Positions 1 to 6,174 of a stretch of DNA of 8,734 bases are shown one piece after another. The notes under the pieces are model-generated. The model was not told where the DNA came from and ran no database searches. It saw only the letters and a list, made by a program, of their open reading frames with translations. Origin of the DNA: JAYVIQ01 sp043770215. Lineage in GTDB: Bacteria > Bacteroidota > Bacteroidia > Cytophagales > JAAEPT01. The translations under genes and the position numbers were made by a program. The stretch spans positions 1 to 8,734 of the forward strand of contig JAYVIQ010000126.1 in the NCBI GenBank assembly GCA_043770215.1. The letters are read 5' to 3'. Each line of letters opens with the position of its first letter. Within the stretch, counting starts at the first letter, position 1.

Positions 1-160
1 AACCTGTCAAAGGAAAAACACCTAATCTATAAAAACTAGTTTCTAAGCTGTTTTCTATTATTTTTATCAAAAAAAGCACAAAAAGAAACACTAAAGGAAA
101 AAAAATAGCACTAAGCCATTTTGTTATTTCTTGTTTATCTTCTAAATCTTTTATCCTCAT
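1..160 (-). CDS. Rhomboid-like intramembrane serine protease, N-terminal part (cut by window edge)
   Basis: The minus-strand frame opens with ATG at 160-158 and stays open for 53 codons to the left edge, so only the N-terminus is visible. Residues 1-14 are charged and polar (MRIKDLEDKQEITKW). They are followed by one strongly hydrophobic segment at about 15-35 (WLSAIFFPLVFLFVLFL), a likely first membrane helix. The following stretch, FYRLGVFPLTG at about 43-53, resembles the loop after TM1 in Bacteroidota rhomboids, where a 'G(V/I)xPxT' motif precedes the helix leading to the 'SPFIH' region. Rhomboids cleave substrates within the membrane using a Ser-His dyad. Those residues (GxSG and a later His) would lie outside this window, so activity cannot be judged. 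The family call is from recall of this motif and could be wrong; that this is a membrane protein start is firmer. No RBS or promoter is clear upstream. Confidence 0.55.
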   Translation of the reverse strand, partial: MRIKDLEDKQEITKWLSAIFFPLVFLFVLFLIKIIENSLETSFYRLGVFPLTG

Positions 161-255
161 ATTTTGAAGATAACACAACAATAGAAATTTTCATTCCAAA
201 ACATTAATTAATAAACGAATTCATTTTTTTGTGGTCTTTTAGTTCATAGCTTTTT

Positions 256-432
256 ATGTATTCAAAAATCATAAAAAATAAAGTCCGAATGAATACTTTA
301 AATAATATGGTTAGCAATTTATACACTATACCTAGTCAAAACTTAAACCATTTAAACAATGGAATGTACATTTACCATTTAACTTTATAAAATGGAAAAG
401 TGCAAATAGGTAAAATTGCTTTAGAAGATTAG
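256..432 (+). pseudogene. Relic of a T9SS C-terminal sorting domain (type A-like)
   Basis: Read on the plus strand from 256, this frame gives a sequence ending in YTIPSQNLNHLNNGMYIYHL at about 319-378, then TL, an in-frame TAA (388-390), then NGKVQIGKIALED and TAG (430-432). The pattern 'LxxGxYxYxLxxNGKxxxxGKIAL' close to a stop codon is what type A C-terminal sorting domains of the type IX secretion system look like. These domains target cargo across the Bacteroidota outer membrane. The similarity continues in the same frame past the TAA, which suggests a decayed gene end rather than a real 44-residue ORF. A single substitution would remove the stop. Nothing of a cargo domain remains upstream: there are further stops at 205 and 247, and a gene on the other strand begins at 160. 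A hairpin followed by a T-run lies just downstream, as expected for a former gene end. Recognition is by eye. Confidence 0.55.
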
Positions 433-439
433 CAAATTT

Positions 440-491
440 GCCCCAAGTAATGCGCTTACTTTTAAAATTACTTGGAGCTACTATTTTTTTT
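440..491. terminator. Hairpin between convergent units, candidate bidirectional terminator
   Basis: CCAAGTAAT (443-451) pairs perfectly with ATTACTTGG (467-475) around a 15-nt loop. In minus-strand RNA the stem extends outward through one U-G wobble and two more G-C/C-G pairs, giving 12 pairs over 440-478. That would place it 41 bases after the metF stop codon, where the methionine operon should end. On the plus strand the stem is followed by a T-run at 484-490, fitting termination of the gene whose relic lies at 256-432. No T-run follows on the minus strand, so intrinsic termination of metF is less certain. Confidence 0.5.
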
Positions 492-519
492 ACTTAAATA
501 AGAATAAATAATCAAAAAA

Positions 520-1476
520 TTAAAATACTTGTTCGCATATTTTTTTGGTAAGTGTAGATCTGCTCATGGTATAGAAATGCAAACTTGGTACACCGGCAGC
601 TTTTAACTCTTTACATTGCTGTATACACCACTCTACACCTACAATTTTAGCTTCATCATTGTCTTTGCATTTTTCTACTGCTTTTACCAAATCTTGTGGC
701 ATATCTAAATAAAATGCTTTTGGCAAATTGATTATATGTGTTTTGCTTGCCAATGGCTTAATTCCTGGAATTATAGGTAAAGTAATTCCATTGGCTCTAC
801 AACGGTCTACAAAATCAAAATATTTTTTATTATCAAAAAACATTTGAGTCACTATATAATCTGCGCCTAAATCTACCTTATGCTTAAGGTATTTCATGTC
901 TTCGTCTAAGCTTGTAGCCGCAAAATGTTTTTCTGGATAACCTGCAACGGCTACGCAAAAATCGGTTTTGGCTTGATAGCCCAAATCTTCGTCTAAATAT
1001 TTGCCTTCGTTTAGGTTTTTTACCTGCATTAGCAAATCAGATGCGTATTGGTTTCCTTCTTTGTGAGGCACAAATTCTTTTTCAGTTTTTAGGGCATCGC
1101 CTTGCAAAACCAACACATTATCTATTCCTAAAAAATTAAGGTCTATTAACGCATTTTCCGTATCGTCTTTAGAGAATCCACCACAAATAAGATGAGGAAC
1201 AGTATCTATACCGTATTTGTTTATAATGGCTGCACAAATACCTACTGTACCTGGTCTTTTACGTGTTTTTTGCCTTACTTCTCTGCCATCTTCTAAAATT
1301 CTAGATATATATTCTTCTCTATGGTAAGTTACATCTATAAATGCAGGCTTAAATTCTAACAATGGGTCTATTGAACCAAATAAGTTATTTATATCTTCGC
1401 CTTTTTTTGGTGGCAATACTTCTAAAGAAAATAATGTTTGCCCTTTTGCTTTTTGTATATGTTCTGTTACTTTCAT
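520..1476 (-). CDS. metF: 5,10-methylenetetrahydrofolate reductase
   Basis: This flavoenzyme reduces 5,10-methylene-THF to 5-methyl-THF in the cytoplasm, supplying the methyl group used by methionine synthase. The 318-residue product is slightly longer than the E. coli enzyme (about 296) and is complete. Family landmarks are visible along the whole barrel: SLEVLPPK at 17-24 with Glu19 in the position of the catalytic glutamate, DVTYHREEY at 48-56, PHLICGG at 94-100, NVLVLQGD at 120-127 (the LRGD-type FAD-binding motif), VAVAGYPEKH at 175-184, GADYIVTQMFFD at 204-215 and GVPSLHFYTMSR at 295-306. It is the last gene of the metH group, 141 bases after metH part 2, and I see no good promoter in that gap, so cotranscription under the SAM riboswitch is likely. 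A run of 7-bp repeats lies directly before the ATG. The start is supported by the family-like N-terminus only a few residues before the FSLEVLPPK strand. Confidence 0.95.
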   Translation of the reverse strand: MKVTEHIQKAKGQTLFSLEVLPPKKGEDINNLFGSIDPLLEFKPAFIDVTYHREEYISRILEDGREVRQKTRKRPGTVGICAAIINKYGIDTVPHLICGGFSKDDTENALIDLNFLGIDNVLVLQGDALKTEKEFVPHKEGNQYASDLLMQVKNLNEGKYLDEDLGYQAKTDFCVAVAGYPEKHFAATSLDEDMKYLKHKVDLGADYIVTQMFFDNKKYFDFVDRCRANGITLPIIPGIKPLASKTHIINLPKAFYLDMPQDLVKAVEKCKDNDEAKIVGVEWCIQQCKELKAAGVPSLHFYTMSRSTLTKKICEQVF

Positions 1477-1481
1477 TTTTA

Positions 1482-1516
1482 AGCTGTTAGCTATTAGCTT
1501 TTGGCTTTTAGCGTTC
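1482..1516. repeat. Degenerate 7-bp tandem repeat before metF
   Basis: Five consecutive heptads are visible on the plus strand: AGCTGTT, AGCTATT, AGCTTTT, GGCTTTT and AGCGTTC. The array ends 5 bases upstream of the metF start codon (minus strand), so it would lie in the mRNA leader or intercistronic RNA. A similar heptad register occurs before metH part 2 at 4343-4377. I recall such AGCTWTT-like repeats as common between genes in Bacteroidota genomes; no function is established to my knowledge. Confidence 0.7.
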
Positions 1517-1617
1517 TTGTTTTGTTAAATTGATAAATTACTTGTTTTAATACTATCATTAATCCATAACTATAGCTTTTTTTTTCTTAGTAATCTAAAA
1601 GTCAACGTATTAAAATA

Positions 1618-4335
1618 CTAAATATCATAATTCAAATTAGGAGACAACCATTTTTCCATCAATTTTAAATCGTATCCTTTTCTTGTTGCATAATCTTCTA
1701 CTTGGTCTTTGGCAATACTTCCCAAACCAAAATACTTAGAATCAGGATGTGCAAAGTAAAAGCCACTTACAGATGAAGCTGGGTACATGGCAAAACTTTC
1801 TGTAAGTACTATCCCTGTCTTACTATCAGGATCTAAAATCTTAAATAATTTCTCTTTTTCTGTATGGTCTGGGCAAGCAGGATAACCTGGAGCTGGACGA
1901 ATACCATGGTATTTTTCTCTTATGAGCCCATCAATATCTAAATTTTCTTCTGGAGAGTAGCCCCAAAATTCTTTTCTGGTTTTTTCGTGAAGCAATTCTG
2001 CAAATGCCTCTGCCAATCTATCTGCTATAGATTTTATAAGTATAGAATTGTAATCATCATGATCTGCCTCATATTTTTCTATCAAAGGCTCTATGTCTAA
2101 GCCCGCAGTTACGGCAAACATGCCTATGTAATCTTCTATTCCAGAATCTAGAGGTGCAATGTTGTCTGCCAATGACATGTTTGGCAAACCACTTCCTTTT
2201 AGTCCTTGTTGTCTTAGAGATTCTAGATTTTCTACAAAATTTCCTTGTGCATCACTTACTACTATTCTGTCGCCAATTGAGTTTGCTTTGTAGAACCCTA
2301 GTGCTGCATTTGCTCTTAAAAGATTGTTTTGGCATACGTAATCCAACATTATGTTTGCATCATCAAATAGTTTTTTTGACTCTACACCAATGATTTCATC
2401 ATCAAAAATTTTAGGATACTTGCCTGTAAGCTGCCAAGTAGAGAAAAAAGGAGTCCAGTCTATGTATTTTCTAATTTCGGACAAATCAAAATTCTCGAAA
2501 TACCTATTGCCTAAAAAAGTAGGCTTCTTTATATTCTCTGGATTAAATTCCAATTTGGCTTTGTTTGCCAAGGCATCTGCATAAGGAATGTAATTTTTAT
2601 CTTTTTTACGTTGAGCGTATTGCACTCTAAACTCTTCGTACTCTTTTTTGTACTTGGCTTTTGATGCATCTCTTTGGTCTTTTGAAATAAAACTAGATGC
2701 TACAGGTACACTTTTAGATGCATCTAGAACGTGTACAACGGCACCATCGTAATACGGATCTATTTTTACTGCAGTGTGAATTCTAGATGTAGTTGCTCCA
2801 CCAATAAGTAAAGGCAGTTTCATACCTCTAGCTTGCATTTCTTTAGCCACATCTACCATTTCATCTAAAGAAGGAGTTATTAATCCAGAAAGACCTATAA
2901 CATCTACATTGTGCTCTATGGCGGCATCTAAAATTTTTTCTTTGGAGACCATTACTCCTAAGTCTATTATTTCGTAACTATTGCATGCCAATACTACACC
3001 AACAATGTTTTTTCCTATGTCATGAACATCACCTTTTACTGTGGCTAGTAATATTTTTCCGGCAGTATCGCCTTCTTTTTTTTCTGCTTCTAAATATGGG
3101 AAAAGGTATGCTACTGCTTTTTTCATAACTCGGGCAGATTTTACTACCTGAGGTAAAAACATTTTACCCTCTCCAAAAAGATCTCCTACTATATTCATAC
3201 CTGCCATTAAAGGGCCTTCTATCACTAAAAGTGGACTCTTTAATTTTTGATACACCTCTTCGGTGTCTTCGTCTATAAACTCTACAATGCCTTTTACTAA
3301 AGCATAAGACAATCTAGCTTCTACTTCCAGACTTCGCCATTCTAAATCGGCTACATCGTCTTTTTTCTTTCCAACAAAAGATTCTGCAAAGTTTAATAGT
3401 CTTTCAGTGGCATCATCTCTTCTGTCCAAAAGAACATCTTCTACATGTTCCAACAAATCTTTGGGAATATTGTCATAAATCTCTAGCATTTCTGGATTTA
3501 CAATACCCATATCCATACCTTCTCTTACAGCATGGTACAAAAAGACAGAGTGCATTGCCTCACGCATATGATCATTGCCCCTAAAAGAGAAACTAACGTT
3601 ACTTACTCCGCCACTCACATGGGCACCTGGGATATTTTCTCTTAGCCAACGAGTGGCTTTAAAAAAGTCGATGGCATTTTTTCTATGCTCTTCCATTCCT
3701 GTGGCTACAGGAAAGATATTTAAATCGAAAATAATGTCTTGAGGAGGAAAATTGACTTTAGGTCCAACTAATATGTCATAAGACCGCTGTACTATTTCTA
3801 CTCTGCGCTCATAATTATCTGCCTGACCAACTTCATCAAAAGCCATAACAATGGTAGCAGCTCCATAATTTTTAATTAATCTTGCTTGACGAATAAATTC
3901 TTCTTCTCCACCTTTTAGACTTATAGAGTTTACCACACATTTGCCTTGAGCACATTGCAAACCGGCTTCTATGATTTCCCATTTAGAGGAGTCTATCATT
4001 ATGGGAACACGAGCAATGTCTGGTTCTGATGCTATAAGATTCATAAAATTCTTCATGGCCTGTACGCCATCAAGCATTCCTTCATCCATATTTATATCTA
4101 TAATCTGAGCGCCACCTTCTACTTGTTTTAGTGCTATGTCTAAGGCTTCTTCAAATTTCTCTTCTTTTATAAGACGTAAAAACTTTCGAGAGCCCGTAAC
4201 GTTGGTACGTTCTCCTACATTTATAAAATTCAATTCTGGTTTAAACTCCAAAGGCTCTAATCCACTCAATTTTAAATTGGGTAAATTTGTCCATTTGTAC
4301 CTGTATGTTCCTGTATAATCTGGGTGAATGCTCAT
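1618..4335 (-). CDS. metH: Methionine synthase, part 2: folate-, cobalamin- and SAM-binding modules
   Basis: This 905-residue protein corresponds to the C-terminal three quarters of a one-chain MetH. The pterin-binding barrel at about 37-300 shows FINVGERTNVTGS, DINMDEGMLDG, MIDSSKWE, NSISLKGG and DLNIFPVATGMEEH, and binds 5-methyl-THF. The helical cap of the cobalamin module has FLPQVVKSARVMKKAV at 393-408. The Rossmann-like B12 domain carries the DVHDIG signature at 436-441, with His438 as lower axial cobalt ligand, plus GLSGLITPS at 481-489 and IGGATTS at 511-517. The reactivation domain, about 585-890, shows DWTPFFSTWQLTG, GIRPAPGYPACPDHTEK and ESFAMYPASSVSGFYF; it binds SAM to re-methylate oxidised cob(II)alamin. 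The homocysteine/zinc domain is absent and is encoded separately at 4764-5801, a split known in Bacteroidota. All key motifs look intact. The start matches the NVGERTNVTGS distance usual for split proteins. It lies 33 bases after the inserted small gene. Confidence 0.95.
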   Translation of the reverse strand: MSIHPDYTGTYRYKWTNLPNLKLSGLEPLEFKPELNFINVGERTNVTGSRKFLRLIKEEKFEEALDIALKQVEGGAQIIDINMDEGMLDGVQAMKNFMNLIASEPDIARVPIMIDSSKWEIIEAGLQCAQGKCVVNSISLKGGEEEFIRQARLIKNYGAATIVMAFDEVGQADNYERRVEIVQRSYDILVGPKVNFPPQDIIFDLNIFPVATGMEEHRKNAIDFFKATRWLRENIPGAHVSGGVSNVSFSFRGNDHMREAMHSVFLYHAVREGMDMGIVNPEMLEIYDNIPKDLLEHVEDVLLDRRDDATERLLNFAESFVGKKKDDVADLEWRSLEVEARLSYALVKGIVEFIDEDTEEVYQKLKSPLLVIEGPLMAGMNIVGDLFGEGKMFLPQVVKSARVMKKAVAYLFPYLEAEKKEGDTAGKILLATVKGDVHDIGKNIVGVVLACNSYEIIDLGVMVSKEKILDAAIEHNVDVIGLSGLITPSLDEMVDVAKEMQARGMKLPLLIGGATTSRIHTAVKIDPYYDGAVVHVLDASKSVPVASSFISKDQRDASKAKYKKEYEEFRVQYAQRKKDKNYIPYADALANKAKLEFNPENIKKPTFLGNRYFENFDLSEIRKYIDWTPFFSTWQLTGKYPKIFDDEIIGVESKKLFDDANIMLDYVCQNNLLRANAALGFYKANSIGDRIVVSDAQGNFVENLESLRQQGLKGSGLPNMSLADNIAPLDSGIEDYIGMFAVTAGLDIEPLIEKYEADHDDYNSILIKSIADRLAEAFAELLHEKTRKEFWGYSPEENLDIDGLIREKYHGIRPAPGYPACPDHTEKEKLFKILDPDSKTGIVLTESFAMYPASSVSGFYFAHPDSKYFGLGSIAKDQVEDYATRKGYDLKLMEKWLSPNLNYDI

Positions 4336-4342
4336 AAATTTT

Positions 4343-4377
4343 GGCTTCTAGGGGCAAGGTGCAAGTTCCTAGCTTTT
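4343..4377. repeat. Degenerate 7-bp periodic repeat before metH part 2
   Basis: On the plus strand five heptads follow one another: GGCTTCT, AGGGGCA, AGGTGCA, AGTTCCT and AGCTTTT. The array ends 7 bases upstream of the metH part 2 start codon and overlaps the last codons and stop of the small four-helix-bundle gene on the minus strand. It is more diverged than the array at 1482-1516 but keeps the same unit length, the AG start of most units and the same place relative to a start codon. Confidence 0.55.
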
Positions 4378-4728
4378 TTTTATTAACTTTAGAATGAAAC
4401 CGTTTAACATTTTTTGAATTTCAATTAATTCTTCTTGGCATATTTTAAAATCATCATTTGTCACATATTCTAATGAATTTGTTAACATTAGTTGAGTTTC
4501 CAATTCGAATGCTGAACCTATAGAAATTTCCAAAAATCTTTTAAAATCTAAATCAGAATTTCTTGATGTACCTTCAGCAATATTTGAAGGTATAGAAACA
4601 GAACATCTTCTCATTTGACTTACCAATCCAAATTTTTCTGAATCAGGAAATTTAGAAGTAATTAGATAAATTTTTTTGACTAAATTCATTGCCTTTTCCC
4701 AAACAATTAAATTTTTAAAATTCCTCAT
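4369..4728 (-). CDS. Four-helix-bundle protein (S23 / 23S rRNA intervening-sequence protein family)
   Basis: The 119-residue product has the full family pattern: NLIVWEKAMNLVKKIY at 6-21, LVSQMRRCSVSIPSNIAEG at 35-53, DFKRFLEISIGS at 61-72 and ELETQL at 75-80, with amphipathic helices throughout and no signal peptide. Members form small four-helix bundles, often as homopentamers. They were first seen encoded within intervening sequences of 23S rRNA genes, and are scattered in Bacteroidota genomes with no settled function; binding to nucleic acid has been proposed. Here the gene sits between the two metH halves in the same direction, with gaps of 35 and 33 bases, so it should be transcribed with them. 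Nothing ties it to methionine synthesis, and I read it as an insertion that keeps the operon readable. No terminal inverted repeats flank it that I can see. Confidence 0.9.
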   Translation of the reverse strand: MRNFKNLIVWEKAMNLVKKIYLITSKFPDSEKFGLVSQMRRCSVSIPSNIAEGTSRNSDLDFKRFLEISIGSAFELETQLMLTNSLEYVTNDDFKICQEELIEIQKMLNGFILKLIKKS

Positions 4729-4763
4729 TTATTTTTCAATAATTCTATAAATTTTAATACTGT

Positions 4764-5801
4764 TTAATCAATAAAGCTAGCAGCTTGCTCCTTTATGCTA
4801 GAAGCAAAAGAACGAGGCGTATACTTCTCTGCTCTCTCAGCAATCGCTTTTATATGTGCTGGAGTGGTACCACAACAGCCTCCAATAATATTTAAATATC
4901 CGTTTTTAAGAAACTCTTCTATCTGGTCTGCCATTTCTTTTGGACCTTGATCATATTCTCCCATTTCATTTGGCAAACCTGCATTTGGGTGAGCACTTAT
5001 ATGAAAAGCTGCTTTTTGGCTTAATGTTTCTAAATATGGTTTTAAATCCTTGGCTCCTAATGCGCAATTTAAACCGATGCTTAACAAAGGCATGTGAGAC
5101 ATAGAAATCAAAAATGCTTCTGTTGTTTGACCGCTTAATGTTCTGCCAGAAGCATCTGTAATAGTTCCTGAAATCATAATAGGAATTTTTATACCTAATT
5201 CCTCAGACAATTCTTGAATTGCAAAGACGGCAGCTTTGGCGTTTAATGTATCGAAAATAGTTTCTACCAATAATATATCTGCTCCACCTTGTATAAGAGA
5301 CCTGCATTGGAAAACATAAGCATCTTTTAATTCATTGAAACTTACAGCTCTATACCCTGGGTCATTTACGTCTGGAGACATAGAGGCTGTTTTGTTTGTA
5401 GGTCCAATAGAGCCTGCTACAAAACGAGGTTTATCTGGATTTTTGGCTGTAAACTCGTCACAAACCTCCCTTGCCAACTTGGCCGACTCAAAATTTATAC
5501 GATGCACAATGTCTGCTCCTAGCTCATAATCTGCTTGTGCTATAGTAGTGCCGCTAAAGGTATTGGTTTCTAAGATATCTGCGCCTGCTTCTAAGTATTG
5601 GCTATGAATCTCTCTTATGACATCTGGTCTTGTAAAAGAAAGCAAATCATTGTTTCCTTTTAATGGGATATGATGATCTTTTAGACTTTCATCTCTAAAA
5701 TCTTCTTCGTCTAATTTGTATTGTTGAATTAATGAACCCATAGCGCCATCTAGCACTAGTATTCTTTTTTTAATCGCTTCAAAAATATCCATAACACACA
5801 T
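4764..5801 (-). CDS. metH: Methionine synthase, part 1: homocysteine S-methyltransferase domain
   Basis: This cytoplasmic barrel binds and activates homocysteine through zinc and accepts the methyl group from methylcobalamin held by the partner protein encoded at 1618-4335. Landmarks in the 345-residue product are ILVLDGAMGSLIQQ at 14-27, GADILETNTFSGT at 73-85, VAGSIGPTNKT at 128-138, GGADILLVETIFDTLNAKAA at 172-191, and the three zinc cysteines: Cys246 in GLNCALGA and Cys309-Cys310 in GGCCGTTPAHI. The length matches the N-terminal domain of one-chain MetH. The C-terminus ends soon after the barrel, so this is a true two-gene arrangement and not a frameshift; the second half also has its own start and N-terminal lead. 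Two in-frame ATGs are possible, 5801 and 5792; MDIFEAIKKR from 5792 is the more typical start. A SAM-I riboswitch lies 55 bases upstream. Confidence 0.95.
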   Translation of the reverse strand: MCVMDIFEAIKKRILVLDGAMGSLIQQYKLDEEDFRDESLKDHHIPLKGNNDLLSFTRPDVIREIHSQYLEAGADILETNTFSGTTIAQADYELGADIVHRINFESAKLAREVCDEFTAKNPDKPRFVAGSIGPTNKTASMSPDVNDPGYRAVSFNELKDAYVFQCRSLIQGGADILLVETIFDTLNAKAAVFAIQELSEELGIKIPIMISGTITDASGRTLSGQTTEAFLISMSHMPLLSIGLNCALGAKDLKPYLETLSQKAAFHISAHPNAGLPNEMGEYDQGPKEMADQIEEFLKNGYLNIIGGCCGTTPAHIKAIAERAEKYTPRSFASSIKEQAASFID

Positions 5802-5855
5802 TTTAAATTAGTGCGTATCAAGAGCCCGATTAATTGTAAGAATTGTTCTTTACAG

Positions 5856-5963
5856 TTATCTTTCATCGAGTTTCCTCGAGTAGGATTTAGCACCTTTCTT
5901 GTATAGATACAAAATGGTTGCTAAGGTTTCAACGGGCCTATTCCCTCTACCTTTCTTGATAAG
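5856..5963 (-). promoter_or_regulatory. SAM-I (S-box) riboswitch aptamer
   Basis: The minus strand carries the S-box core in order: P1 5' strand TTATC (5962-5958), AAGAAAGGTAGAGGGAATAG (5957-5938), GGCCCGTTGAAACC (5938-5925), AGCAACC (5922-5916), a short AT-rich P3 (TTGTA 5912-5908 with TACAA 5903-5899), GGTGCTAAATCC (5894-5883), P4 TCGAG (5879-5875) closed by a GAAA loop with CTCGA (5870-5866), then GAAAGATAA (5864-5856) whose GATAA closes P1. Sequence and arrangement match the known class closely. SAM binding stabilises P1 and normally lowers expression downstream. It leads into metH part 1 and so probably governs the whole metH-metH-metF operon. No hairpin with a T-run follows before the start codon, so control of translation is more likely than termination. 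Confidence 0.95.
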
Positions 5964-5968
5964 CAACA

Positions 5969-5999
5969 CAAATTTGGTGTATAGTTTTGATATTTCCAA
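5969..5999 (-). promoter_or_regulatory. Bacteroidota-type promoter for the riboswitch-metH operon
   Basis: On the minus strand TTG at 5999-5997 is followed after 20 bases by CAAATTTG at 5976-5969, one mismatch from the Bacteroidota -7 element TAnnTTTG with its partner -33 TTG. Transcription would begin near 5965-5963, exactly at the base of riboswitch helix P1, which supports the assignment. It is a match by eye to a short consensus. Confidence 0.55.
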
Positions 6000-6174
6000 T
6001 AGCACTTTTGATTTTAATTCATATATATTAAGAAAAATTCTTGCTCAAGACTGTTTTTTGGACCTAAAAGAACATGCAAAAATGACAATAGCCTTTAAAC
6101 ACTTTTTAAGTAAAGTATTTAACTGCTAAACCAACTATTATCATGGGATTTGATTAATGGGTAGCTTTTTGATT
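6000..6174. other. Intergenic stretch between mutS2 and the metH promoter, nothing convincing
   Basis: Very AT-rich sequence downstream of the mutS2 stop. Only a weak element is seen: a 4-bp hairpin TCTT-GAGC-AAGA (minus strand, 6050-6039) followed by ATTTTTCTT, which could be a poor terminator for mutS2. No coding frame here has recognisable content. Confidence 0.4.

Noticed and set aside
1580..1609. Weak hairpin downstream of metH part 2 (TTTTAG/CTAAGA, minus strand)
   Set aside because: Short, with a wobble, and followed by a run of A rather than T on the coding strand, so not credible as a terminator.
1477..1617. Possible separate promoter for metF (TTGACT on the minus strand, near 1603-1598)
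   Set aside because: No matching -10 or TAnnTTTG element at a workable distance; the next TATAGT is 25 bases away.
2154..2584. Two overlapping plus-strand open frames inside metH part 2
   Set aside because: Shadows of a well-conserved coding frame on the other strand, with low-complexity Leu/Phe-rich translations.
4136..4318. Plus-strand open frame over the start of metH part 2
   Set aside because: It lies antisense to the conserved pterin-binding region and has no independent signal.
5335..5529. Plus-strand open frame inside metH part 1
   Set aside because: Antisense shadow of the conserved homocysteine-binding barrel.
1618..5801. metH split as a frameshift or sequencing error
   Set aside because: The halves are separated by a complete gene, each has its own start, and the break falls at the domain boundary where the two-gene form in Bacteroidota is divided.
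5899..6129. Plus-strand 76-codon open frame between metH part 1 and mutS2
   Set aside because: It runs antisense through the SAM aptamer, has no recognisable family pattern and begins within the riboswitch complement; the open frame is explained by AT-rich noncoding DNA.
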